Shown here one piece after another: positions 1 to 6,319 of a DNA stretch of 8,215 bases. The notes under the pieces are model-generated. The model made no database searches, had not been told where the DNA came from, and was given only the letters and a program-made list of their open reading frames with translations. The position numbers were made by a program, and so were the translations under genes. The stretch is from an uncultured bacterium (lineage in GTDB: Bacteria > Patescibacteriota > Minisyncoccia > Phycocordibacterales > CAIJYI01), in NCBI GenBank assembly GCA_937871115.1, contig CALMXW010000108.1, positions 1 to 8,215 on the forward strand. Direction: 5' to 3'. Positions within the stretch are counted from its first letter, which is position 1, and every line of letters starts with the position of its first letter.

Positions 1-305
1 ACCCGCACATCAAATTCACGCGCCTCTTCGTCGCTAAAAGCATCGTTGAGCGACCACTGCGCGACAACGTGTTTTACTTTTTGGAATTTCTCGAGCGCGA
101 CTCCGCCCACGCGCTGGGTCGGTGAATCTGGGGTGATGAGCTCCGGGTAATTTTCTTCTATCTTCGCGAGCTCATTTTTGAGTCCATCGAAGGCAGCGTC
201 GGAAATGTCCGGATTATCGAGTACATGATACGCATGCCGATGTTTTTCGATTATTTGTCGGAGCTTCTCTACGCGCTCTCGTGTTTCTTTCGGGGCAGAC
301 GGCAT
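1..305 (-). CDS. ligA: NAD-dependent DNA ligase LigA, N-terminal fragment (cut by window edge)
   Basis: LigA seals nicks in duplex DNA using NAD+ during replication and repair. Only the first 101 residues are visible; the gene continues off the left edge. What is seen is domain Ia, which binds the NMN half of NAD+: the segment AYHVLDNPDISDAAFDGL (about residues 25-42) followed by the hallmark ELITPDSPTQRVGG (about 55-68), then the start of the adenylation domain (VAQWSLNDAFSDEE). By alignment with E. coli LigA from memory, Tyr22, His23, Asp32 and Asp36 are kept (here Y26, H27, D36, D40), while Tyr35 is Phe39. The catalytic KxDG lysine lies outside the window. The ATG (303-305) is 8 nt after the prepilin peptidase stop and has no Shine-Dalgarno, so the two are probably co-transcribed. 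Identification is firm from the motif string; the functional link to pili is probably only positional. Confidence 0.95.
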   Translation of the reverse strand, partial: MPSAPKETRERVEKLRQIIEKHRHAYHVLDNPDISDAAFDGLKNELAKIEENYPELITPDSPTQRVGGVALEKFQKVKHVVAQWSLNDAFSDEEAREFDVR

Positions 306-313
306 AGTGGCGA

Positions 314-1192
314 TTATGAAAAAGTATTGAGCAAGAATATCGTAAGTGGTTCCGTCGCCTGAGAAACGAGAGTAATCGGCTCACACCCAAGGAAAGCAAG
401 GAAAAGTCCAAGTATAAGAAATGGAGCGAAAGGAATTTCGGTCTTGAGCGTAATTTTTTTTCTGCGGAAGAACGATGACTGTCCCAGAGTAGAGAGAGCG
501 AGAAGCAAAATCCCAAACACCGCCCCGATCCAAAATCCGAGGAGAAGTGCGTCGAGCCCAGCCGAGAGTCCGAGGAACCACCCGATACCGAGTGTGAGTT
601 TCGCATCACCGAGTCCGATCCACCGTCCGCGTGACACCAGCCAGAGAAGAGCGAGCGGAGCTGCGAGGATTGGCCCCGCGAGGAAGTCCCAAGCGTTTGG
701 AGGAATTGCCCCAGGGAAAAAAGCATAATCGAAACCGAGCCGCGCAAAGCCGAGTGCGGCAAACATGTACGCGAGCATGTCGGGAATAATTTTATGCTTC
801 ACGTCGTACGCAACGATGACAATGAGGAGGGAAAACACTCCCCAGGTAAAAAGGAGCTCCCCGAGAAAAAGCTTCACTGCGGTGTCGGAGAGCGCAAACA
901 TCGCGACACCACCGAGCTTCCAAAATGCGAGAGAAAAAACAATGCCCGTGAGAAGCTCCACCGCCGGATACTGCCAGGAGATTTTTACTTTACACGAACG
1001 ACACTTTCCACGCAGGACCAAGAAACTCACAATGGGAAAAAGGTCGCGCCAGGTAAGCTGCCGAGAACAGGAGAAACAAAAAGATCTTCCGAGGATGGTG
1101 ATCGAAGTGTTATATCGTAGGGCCACTACGTTCAAAAAACTCCCAACAATAGCGCCGAAGGCAAAAACAAATAGATAGACGGTAAATTCCAT
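314..1192 (-). CDS. pilD: Type IV prepilin leader peptidase / N-methyltransferase (PilD/GspO family)
   Basis: This integral membrane aspartyl protease cuts the short positive leader off prepilins after Gly and, in the bifunctional form, N-methylates the new N-terminus. The 292-residue length is normal for the bifunctional enzyme. Visible are an N-terminal GAIVGSFLNVV segment, a four-cysteine zinc-type site (C39-x2-C42 and C64-x2-C67), the first catalytic Asp in AYDVKHKIIPD (D130), the GxGD motif GLGDAKL (D196), and a late IPFAPFL motif (about 253-259). About seven or eight hydrophobic segments follow the cysteine domain. It is divergent from the pilin operon it would serve, across an 81-bp shared promoter region, and is followed after 8 nt by ligA. 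The start is supported by a well-formed promoter whose -10 ends 6 nt before this ATG. All expected catalytic residues are present, so I infer it is active. Confidence 0.96.
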   Translation of the reverse strand: MEFTVYLFVFAFGAIVGSFLNVVALRYNTSITILGRSFCFSCSRQLTWRDLFPIVSFLVLRGKCRSCKVKISWQYPAVELLTGIVFSLAFWKLGGVAMFALSDTAVKLFLGELLFTWGVFSLLIVIVAYDVKHKIIPDMLAYMFAALGFARLGFDYAFFPGAIPPNAWDFLAGPILAAPLALLWLVSRGRWIGLGDAKLTLGIGWFLGLSAGLDALLLGFWIGAVFGILLLALSTLGQSSFFRRKKITLKTEIPFAPFLILGLFLAFLGCEPITLVSQATEPLTIFLLNTFS

Positions 1193-1198
1193 GCACTT

Positions 1199-1227
1199 AT
1201 TCTATATTTAATCCTCTCGTTTATCAA
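1199..1227 (-). promoter_or_regulatory. Promoter of prepilin peptidase-ligA, probably leaderless
   Basis: Read on the minus strand there is TTGATA (1222-1227), a 17-nt spacer, then TAGAAT (1199-1204), close to the sigma-70 consensus TTGACA/TATAAT. Only 6 nt (AAGTGC) separate the -10 hexamer from the ATG at 1190-1192. Transcription normally starts 6-8 nt after the -10, so the mRNA should begin at or next to the start codon, leaving no room for a ribosome binding site. The promoter is seen directly; leaderless translation is inferred. Confidence 0.7.
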
Positions 1228-1241
1228 CAGAAATTTTTGTG

Positions 1242-1267
1242 TTGAGGCTTATAAAATAGAGTATAAT
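1242..1267 (+). promoter_or_regulatory. Promoter of the minor pilin operon, probably leaderless
   Basis: A perfect TATAAT (1262-1267) lies exactly 6 nt (GTTTAC) before the ATG at 1274. The -35 is poor: TTGAGG (1242-1247) has a short 14-nt spacer, and TTGTGT (1237-1242) would give 19. It faces the prepilin peptidase promoter, so both transcripts arise within 81 bp and could share a regulator, although no clear operator repeat is visible. The -10 position implies an mRNA beginning at the ATG. Confidence 0.65.
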
Positions 1268-1273
1268 GTTTAC

Positions 1274-1894
1274 ATGAGAAGCAACAAGAAAGACAAGCGA
1301 GGATTCTCGATCCTTGAGATGATTGTTGTGATTGGTATTATTGTCGTCATCACTCTCTCTGTAAGTATAAATTTTTCCTCCTTCGGCGCTGGGACTAAAA
1401 CAAGTGCAATATCGGAAGACACGCTTACTTTGATAAAAGAAACTCGACAAAGATCACTCGCCGTGAAAGAGCTGGGTACAACGGGCCTCTTCCCTAACTA
1501 TGGACTCTACTTCGACACCGCCACCCCAAGCCAGATCATCATATACGCTGACTGTCTTTCTGATGACAATGGCGACGAAAAGCTCAATAATAACGACAAC
1601 TTCACCTACAGCGCTGCCGGCACAAATTGCGCAGGCGGGAACGGCTTTGTGAAAACATTCACTCTCCAATCCCCTATACAGGTCCGAGCATTGCGGGTCA
1701 GCGGCGCAGCATCCCCGAGCGGAAAACTGTATATTGAATTCGTCCGGCCAGAACCAACCGTCTGGATATCAACAGCCAATGGTGCCGCAAATGTTCTCGA
1801 GAATGGAACGGCAGAAGTGGACATTGGCGACAGTGGTGGTAAATTCAAAAAAACACTCACCTTTGGCAACAATGGCTTGATAACACTCAAATAG
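1274..1894 (+). CDS. Type IV pilin-like protein, FimT/GspH type (minor pilin or pseudopilin)
   Basis: First gene of the plus-strand operon, 206 aa. The prepilin signal is clear: a basic leader (residues 1-10, ending KRG), cleavage expected after G10, then FSILEMIVVIGIIVVITLSV with Glu at mature position 5 (E15). This forms the membrane and assembly helix, which continues to about residue 63 (KETRQRSLAV), as in FimT/GspH. The rest is a beta-rich globular head. Residues 97-108 read D-D-N-G-D-E-K-L-N-N-N-D, a match to the dockerin/EF-hand calcium loop pattern. It has two cysteines (C94, C119) flanking that loop, which could form a disulfide. As the first of four different minor pilins it probably belongs to the initiation complex at the pilus tip. 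Assignment to the pilin superfamily is firm; the FimT/GspH subtype rests on position and helix features and is moderate. The ATG is set by the TATAAT 6 nt upstream. Confidence 0.9.
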   Translation: MRSNKKDKRGFSILEMIVVIGIIVVITLSVSINFSSFGAGTKTSAISEDTLTLIKETRQRSLAVKELGTTGLFPNYGLYFDTATPSQIIIYADCLSDDNGDEKLNNNDNFTYSAAGTNCAGGNGFVKTFTLQSPIQVRALRVSGAASPSGKLYIEFVRPEPTVWISTANGAANVLENGTAEVDIGDSGGKFKKTLTFGNNGLITLK

Positions 1895-1900
1895 AAGAAC

Positions 1901-2515
1901 ATGCTCACGAGAGAAAAACTAAAAAACTCCAAAAAACTTCGCGCTGGCTTCACTCTTTTGGAGACCATCGTTTCCATCGCGCTCTTAAGTACGACACTCG
2001 TCCTCTTTATCGATGCCGTACACTTTTCACTCCGCGCTCTCGATAGCTCGGAAAGGAAATACACGGCAATAAAAATCGCACAAGAAGGCATGGAGCTTTT
2101 CATAAGCAAAAGAAATAATAACGTTCTCTGCCTCGACAATGCATCTACTTGTACGGACGCAACAAACTGGCAAGATGGCTTGGTGCCGCTCAACAACCAC
2201 TACTTTGAGATAGATGCTTCGAGTCCTATCAAGCTGCTTGCTGGCGGGAATGGAACTCACCAGCTCACGAGTCAAACAAATCCCCAATTCACCACCAGGA
2301 GTACCATCTGTTACGACAACGCAAACTTCAATAGATTTATTTACTGTAGCAATCCAAGTAATAGTAACATTCAGAGCAGTCCGCATCGAAAAATCGACGT
2401 CACCCGTATAGATGCTGAGAAACTCGATGTAAAATCTGTCGTTACGTGGATAGACCGTGAGGGCCACGCGCAAAGTGTTACTCTTCAAAAAATTCTTTTT
2501 AATACTCAACCATAA
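1901..2515 (+). CDS. Type IV pilin-like protein, PilV/GspI type (minor pilin)
   Basis: A 204-aa protein with a 16-residue basic leader ending RAG, cleavage expected after G16, and a mature N-terminus FTLLETIVSIALL with Glu at +5 (E21). The helix runs into IAQEGMELFISKRNNN (about 59-74), a typical PilV/GspI second half. The C-terminus (VKSVVTWIDREGHAQSVTLQ, about 178-197) is the beta-hairpin ending common in PilV-like proteins. Four cysteines (77, 84, 137, 149) fall in the extracellular head. It starts 6 nt after the stop of the preceding gene; the only purine-rich stretch before it (AGAAGAA) overlaps that stop and is a weak ribosome site, so reinitiation is plausible. It is expected to be part of the minor pilin complex with its neighbours and a substrate of the peptidase at 314-1192. 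An alternative name would be a type II secretion GspI; no secretin or T2SS genes are visible to decide. Confidence 0.88.
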   Translation: MLTREKLKNSKKLRAGFTLLETIVSIALLSTTLVLFIDAVHFSLRALDSSERKYTAIKIAQEGMELFISKRNNNVLCLDNASTCTDATNWQDGLVPLNNHYFEIDASSPIKLLAGGNGTHQLTSQTNPQFTTRSTICYDNANFNRFIYCSNPSNSNIQSSPHRKIDVTRIDAEKLDVKSVVTWIDREGHAQSVTLQKILFNTQP

Positions 2516-2533
2516 TCACACAGCACCAAAACC

Positions 2534-3616
2534 ATGAACTACCTATCCAAAAAGAATCAAGAGAAAAAAGGGTTTACCCTCCTTGAGATACTAGTGACAG
2601 TCGCTCTCTTTACCATCATCTCTGTTTTTACTGCAAGCATTGTCCTTTCACTCTCTCGAGGGAGGGAAATAGCCAAACAGAAAGAAGATGTTCAGAGTGA
2701 GCTCCGAAACCTGCTCGACACTCTCGGGAGAGAGATGACATGGGTGGTCGCACTCGAAACGGGATGTGCTGGTGGTTGTAATGCTTCGGTAAAACCCATG
2801 ACCTTTGTCACCCGAGTACGCCCAGACACCCCAGAGAAAGAGATAACTTATACTTTTAACGCTGTCCAACAGACAATATACAAGAGAGAGCAGAAAACAT
2901 TTGGGAGGTGTGCCAGTCGCCCCGTACCAGCTTCGTGTGACGAAAAAATACTCTCAGATAGTATTAAAGTTCAAAGCATGCAGTATTACACAGTAAATAA
3001 TGTTGACACCGTAAACCAAGTCACTGTTACTGTGGCCCTGCAGGGATATATTGATTTGAAAGGTCGGCGACAAAGTTTTTCTATTTCTTCAAGCTTCACT
3101 CCCCGATTCATTCAAGACCAGTCAGCACTTGGTGCTTCACTCCCTACCCCGCAATGGCTCTGGCTCGCTCAAGCCTGCTACTGGACTGCTTCCCCGGATT
3201 ACAACGTGACTGGCGGATGGCTCGATGATGCAAAGTACTCAATGCACGTCGAACGCTGTTTTGGAGTGGGCTGCAACAGTGGATTTGTTCCTCTTGAAGA
3301 CTACCCGGGTGGCGAAGTAGACTCTTCAAAGTTTTACACTTTCTCCGACCTCAACCACCAGAGTGATGCCGGTAAAACCTACGGATATCGTCTTCGTCTC
3401 CATAACCATTCAGCGGTAGGAGTCTGTACTGTTGGCAGTCCAGATATAACGGGAGTATGCGGTTCCTACTCTCCTATTATGTACGTCACATTAAACAAAA
3501 CCCCATGGACATGTCCCGCACCAAGTGGTACTCGAACCACCCGCCCAACGAGCGGTGGAAATGGAAGCGGAAACACTGATCCTGGTTTGGGTGGAGGTAA
3601 GACGGGAGAGCAGTAA
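2534..3616 (+). CDS. Type IV pilin-like protein, PilW/GspJ type, with fibronectin-III-like domain and Gly-rich tail
   Basis: A 360-aa protein, longer than a usual PilW/GspJ core. The leader (1-13, ending KKG) is followed by FTLLEILVTVALFTIISVF with Glu at +5 (E18). Residues about 30-190 look like the PilW/GspJ body, including SELRNLLDTLGREM in the helix and a beta-rich VNQVTVTVALQGYIDLKGRR ending. A second module, about 205-322, has the layout of an Fn3-type beta sandwich: an early WLWLAQACYW, a Y-S-M-H-V-E-R-C strand, a F-Y-T-F-S-D-L strand, then TYGYRLRLHNHS and a final PIMYVTL. The tail (about 328-360) is Gly/Ser/Thr/Pro-rich and probably disordered. Ten cysteines are present, all outside the membrane helix. 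The gene starts 18 nt after the previous stop without a Shine-Dalgarno. Pilin assignment is firm; the Fn3 call comes from strand pattern only. Confidence 0.88.
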   Translation: MNYLSKKNQEKKGFTLLEILVTVALFTIISVFTASIVLSLSRGREIAKQKEDVQSELRNLLDTLGREMTWVVALETGCAGGCNASVKPMTFVTRVRPDTPEKEITYTFNAVQQTIYKREQKTFGRCASRPVPASCDEKILSDSIKVQSMQYYTVNNVDTVNQVTVTVALQGYIDLKGRRQSFSISSSFTPRFIQDQSALGASLPTPQWLWLAQACYWTASPDYNVTGGWLDDAKYSMHVERCFGVGCNSGFVPLEDYPGGEVDSSKFYTFSDLNHQSDAGKTYGYRLRLHNHSAVGVCTVGSPDITGVCGSYSPIMYVTLNKTPWTCPAPSGTRTTRPTSGGNGSGNTDPGLGGGKTGEQ

Positions 3617-3629
3617 AAATTATTATCCT

Positions 3630-4823
3630 ATGAACGCACGGACACAAAGCAAAGCAAAGCAAACTGCCACATCTGGTTTTATTCTTATTTATACTCTTCT
3701 CTTTATGAGTGTCCTTTTGGTCGTGTTCGGAACAATACTCAATTCTTCTGTAAACGAACTTCGAGCATCGGGAGATGAGGTTGAATCACTAAAAGCTTTT
3801 TACGCCGCCGACACCGCCATAGAGTGCGTACGATACTATCAGGAGAAGAAAGGGGCTTTCAATACTACGGCACCAGCAACTCAGTATAATTGCGGTGTTG
3901 GCTCAAATTTTTCCGCAGGACGCAGTAGCGGTGCCACTACGTGCGGAACATATACTTATAACTTCACCCTAACCGGTTTTTCAAACGGCACTTGCGCTGA
4001 TGTGCGCGTAGATGTAGCACAAAATGCTAATGATTCTAAACTCTGCGACATGGCAGTCGTCGCAACAGGAAAAAATAGTTGCAGTGGTACAGGAAGCACC
4101 ATAGAGAGAACACGGTGGGAAGGTTGGGTAGGACTTCCAGTGGGTAGCGGCAATCTTGAGTCGGGACTTGTAGGATATTGGCCATTTGACGAAGCTTCGG
4201 GAGTAACAGCAAACGACACCTCCCCGGGGAACAACAACGATGGCACACTCACGAACAGTCCCATTTGGATAGTGAGCGCTGGAGTGAGCGGAAGTGCTAT
4301 TCAATTTGATGGAGTAGACGACTATATCAACGTACCGAACTCTACCAACTACAATGCGACAGTGGGCACATGGTCTGGATGGATCAAAACCACTCAAGCG
4401 GTAAACCTCGTAAGTATTATGTCTCGTGCCGACGCCTCAGGAACATGCAGTGGTATCACCCTATACACAGCCAACGGAAGTGGCGGTGCAGGGAGTGACT
4501 TACGAGCGACGATTCACGCTCCTGGCTGTGGTGGTGCCGCAGTACTCGATATTGGCGGAGGAGGAGTCCTCAACAACGGAGCGTGGCATCACTTTGTCCT
4601 TACTTTTGACGGACAGAGTACAGCAAGTCTTTACCTCGACGGCGCCCTTGTCACATCAGGCACACCGAGTGGGGCATGGTCTTTTGGAGCAAATCCGGTC
4701 CGTATAGGTAATGCGCTCAATAGCTTCTGGAAAAATACGAACGGCACTCTTGATCAAATCCGAATCTATAATCGTGTTCTTACCCCTGCGGAAATTACAC
4801 AGTTGTACAATAGTCGTATATAA
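3630..4823 (+). CDS. PilX-like minor pilin with C-terminal LamG/concanavalin A-like lectin domain
   Basis: A 397-aa modular pilin. The N-terminus has a basic leader ending TSG (cleavage after G16), then FILIYTLLFMSVLLVVFGTIL. Mature position 5 is Tyr, not Glu, as seen in PilX/GspK-type subunits that cap the fibre. FYAADTAIECVRYY (about 57-70) is a PilX-like helix motif. From about residue 180 comes a LamG-like jelly roll: LVGYWPFDEASG, NNNDGTL, AIQFDGVDDYINVP, TWSGWIK, GAWHHFVLTFDG, SLYLDGALV, PVRIGN and a final LDQIRIYNRVLTPAEITQLY, a nearly complete set of family signatures. Such domains bind glycans or proteins, so I infer a tip adhesin; LamG-bearing minor pilins are known in Streptococcus sanguinis (PilC). 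I chose the ATG at 3630, since an in-frame start at 3525 would overlap the previous gene and bury the signal. It starts 13 nt after that gene's stop. Confidence 0.9.
   Translation: MNARTQSKAKQTATSGFILIYTLLFMSVLLVVFGTILNSSVNELRASGDEVESLKAFYAADTAIECVRYYQEKKGAFNTTAPATQYNCGVGSNFSAGRSSGATTCGTYTYNFTLTGFSNGTCADVRVDVAQNANDSKLCDMAVVATGKNSCSGTGSTIERTRWEGWVGLPVGSGNLESGLVGYWPFDEASGVTANDTSPGNNNDGTLTNSPIWIVSAGVSGSAIQFDGVDDYINVPNSTNYNATVGTWSGWIKTTQAVNLVSIMSRADASGTCSGITLYTANGSGGAGSDLRATIHAPGCGGAAVLDIGGGGVLNNGAWHHFVLTFDGQSTASLYLDGALVTSGTPSGAWSFGANPVRIGNALNSFWKNTNGTLDQIRIYNRVLTPAEITQLYNSRI
3646..3660 (+). repeat. Short (AAAGC)x3 tandem repeat near the start of the LamG pilin gene
   Basis: Three perfect copies of the pentamer AAAGC lie within the first dozen codons of the LamG minor pilin. 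A gain or loss of one unit would shift the reading frame. Three units is short for a true phase-variation tract, so this may only reflect Lys/Ser/Gln-coding sequence in the leader. Confidence 0.5.
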
Positions 4824-4830
4824 GTACACT
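4803..4830 (+). promoter_or_regulatory. Possible internal promoter before the ABC transporter genes (weak)
   Basis: TTGTAC (4803-4808), a 16-nt spacer and TACACT (4825-4830) precede the ATG at 4837 by 6 nt, the same spacing as the three stronger promoters here. TACACT fits TANNNT but only partly fits TATAAT, and the -35 overlaps the end of the LamG pilin gene. It could let the ABC transporter genes be expressed apart from the pilins, or be chance. Confidence 0.25.
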
Positions 4831-4836
4831 AGAGCT

Positions 4837-5550
4837 ATGATAGAAGTAAAAAATATTCACAAAGAATACGGTGGCTTTTCTGTCGTAGACGACCTTACTT
4901 TCTCGATACCCCAAGGACACATCTTTGGATTCTTGGGGGCAAATGGCGCGGGAAAGACCACCACCCTCAAGATGCTCACTGGGCTCCTCACGCCCACAAG
5001 CGGAGAAATAAAAATCAAAGGAGGTCACCCTGCCGACACGGACACAAGAAAGCTGATTGGTTTTCTTCCTGAGACCCCCTCTTTTTACGAATACCTCACC
5101 GGCTTTGAATTTCTCGAGCTTTGCGCTTCCCTCTCGCTCGCAAGTACCCCATCAGATGAAATAAAAAAACTCTGCAATACTACCCTCAAAGAGATGGGGC
5201 TTGAAGACGCAAAAGACCGGCCTATACGCACCTATTCAAAAGGAATGCGCCAAAGACTCGGCTTTGCGCAGGCCATCGTACACGACCCAGAATATATTTT
5301 TCTCGACGAGCCCCTCGACGGCCTCGACCCGCTCGGGCGCAAATCACTCAAGGATCTCGTAAAGAAAAAGAAGCGTGAAGGTAAGACGATATTCTTCAGT
5401 TCTCACATCCTTTTTGATGCGGAAGAGATCTGTGACGAGGTCGGCATTATTCACCATGGAAAACTTCTCTACTTTGGCCCGACGCAAGAGTTTTGCAACG
5501 GCAAACCTCTCGAAGAGCGCTTTGTAGAGATGGTTGAAAAACAAGCATGA
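4837..5550 (+). CDS. ABC transporter ATP-binding protein (PilH/NatA-like)
   Basis: A 237-aa cytoplasmic ATPase of an ABC-2 type transporter. Visible in order: Walker A GANGAGKT (34-41), a Q-loop region GFLPETPSFYEYLTG (75-89) with the LPE variant typical of NatA/CcmA-like ATPases, the signature YSKGMRQR (133-140), Walker B and D-loop YIFLDEPLDGLDP (153-165, catalytic Glu158), and the switch His190 in FFSSHILFDAEEICD. All catalytic residues are intact. The ATG at 4837 gives a standard N-terminus (MIEVKNIHKEYG); an in-frame start at 4711 lies inside the pilin gene and is rejected. Its TGA overlaps the permease ATG by 4 nt, so the two are translationally coupled. It follows the LamG pilin by 13 nt, suggesting a pilus role like PilH of Myxococcus xanthus. 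Substrate is unknown, and a general NatAB-like exporter remains possible. Confidence 0.95.
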   Translation: MIEVKNIHKEYGGFSVVDDLTFSIPQGHIFGFLGANGAGKTTTLKMLTGLLTPTSGEIKIKGGHPADTDTRKLIGFLPETPSFYEYLTGFEFLELCASLSLASTPSDEIKKLCNTTLKEMGLEDAKDRPIRTYSKGMRQRLGFAQAIVHDPEYIFLDEPLDGLDPLGRKSLKDLVKKKKREGKTIFFSSHILFDAEEICDEVGIIHHGKLLYFGPTQEFCNGKPLEERFVEMVEKQA

Positions 5551-6308
5551 AAAACATACTCCTTTTAGCAAAAAATACTTTTAAAGAAAGCATTCGAGAC
5601 CGTATCCTCTACGGCATCTTGGGTTTTGCTATCTTTTTAATGATTTTTATTTTCTTTCTCTCTGCCGCATCACTCGGAGAAGACGAGCGTGTCATGCGAA
5701 GTATCGGCCTCGGTGGCATGTATCTTTTCGGGATGATCATTACGATATTCCTCGGCGCATCACTCCTCGCAAAAGAGATCGACAAAAAGACCCTCTACTT
5801 CGTCCTGTCTCGGCCCATCTCTCGAGAGGGGGTTATTTTGGGAAAATTCCTCGGGCTCTTGGGAAGTATTTTCCTCTCAACACTTATTCTTGCTCTCGCC
5901 TATTTGGGTACCGTGTATTGGGGGAATCACCTCTTCGACTCCGCTGCACTTTTGGCAATCTTTTTCCAGCTTCTCGAGAGTATGCTGTTTATCGCTATCA
6001 CACTCTTCTTTTCCACGTTCCTTCGGCCAATCATTGCCATCATGGCGGCTTTGGTATTTCTCTTTTTTGGACATTCATTCACGCTTCTTGAACATTCTGT
6101 GGCAAAGAGCGGGGTGGTACTACAGAAATTTGTAACGGTGCTTTCTTACATCTTCCCCAACCTTGAGAAATTCAACATTCGAAACGACATTCTCTACAAC
6201 TTCGCCCTCTCTCCCATGGAGATTACTACGACGATTTTGTATGGCATTTTCGCTAGCGGACTTTTCCTCGTCTTTGCGGCGCTCATATTTAAGAAGAGCG
6301 AACTCTAA
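5547..6308 (+). CDS. ABC-2 type transporter permease (PilI/NosY-like)
   Basis: A 253-aa membrane subunit that pairs with the ATPase encoded just upstream (4-nt ATGA overlap). Six hydrophobic segments are visible at about 20-42, 56-75, 102-124, 134-155, 160-178 and 229-249, the ABC-2 permease fold. The N-terminal NTFKESIRDRILYG amphipathic stretch and the loop EIDKKTLYFVLSRPISR (77-93) before the third helix, which couples to the ATPase, are typical of NosY/ABC-2 permeases. A larger outside or loop region (about 181-225) contains YIFPNLEKFNIRNDI. Nothing identifies the substrate. Because it is flanked by pilin genes and a TPR protein, I infer a role in pilus assembly or in moving a pilus-related molecule across the membrane, as proposed for the Myxococcus PilGHI transporter. 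Confidence 0.9.
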   Translation: MKNILLLAKNTFKESIRDRILYGILGFAIFLMIFIFFLSAASLGEDERVMRSIGLGGMYLFGMIITIFLGASLLAKEIDKKTLYFVLSRPISREGVILGKFLGLLGSIFLSTLILALAYLGTVYWGNHLFDSAALLAIFFQLLESMLFIAITLFFSTFLRPIIAIMAALVFLFFGHSFTLLEHSVAKSGVVLQKFVTVLSYIFPNLEKFNIRNDILYNFALSPMEITTTILYGIFASGLFLVFAALIFKKSEL

Positions 6309-6319
6309 TTCACTGACCT

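Noticed and set aside
444..1178. Several plus-strand open frames opposite the prepilin peptidase
   Set aside because: Basic, low-complexity translations with no motif, antisense to a gene with intact catalytic motifs; they are shadow frames.
1606..2509. Minus-strand open frames opposite the first two pilin genes
   Set aside because: No recognisable domain, and they overlap clear coding frames on the other strand.
3525..3629. In-frame upstream extension of the LamG pilin (start at 3525)
   Set aside because: It overlaps the end of the PilW-like gene and puts 35 non-signal residues before a proper prepilin leader; the ATG at 3630 fits the family.
1274..4823. Type II secretion pseudopilins rather than type IV minor pilins
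   Set aside because: Not excluded by sequence, but the modular adhesin-like domains, the tandem pilins and the absence of other T2SS genes in view favour a pilus.
4711..4836. In-frame upstream extension of the ABC ATPase (start at 4711)
   Set aside because: It lies inside the LamG-coding sequence; the ATG at 4837 gives the standard ABC N-terminus.
5548..5550. TGA recoded as Gly, as in Gracilibacteria
   Set aside because: This TGA ends a full-length ABC ATPase and overlaps the permease start in the classic ATGA arrangement; no gene here has an internal TGA that needs recoding.
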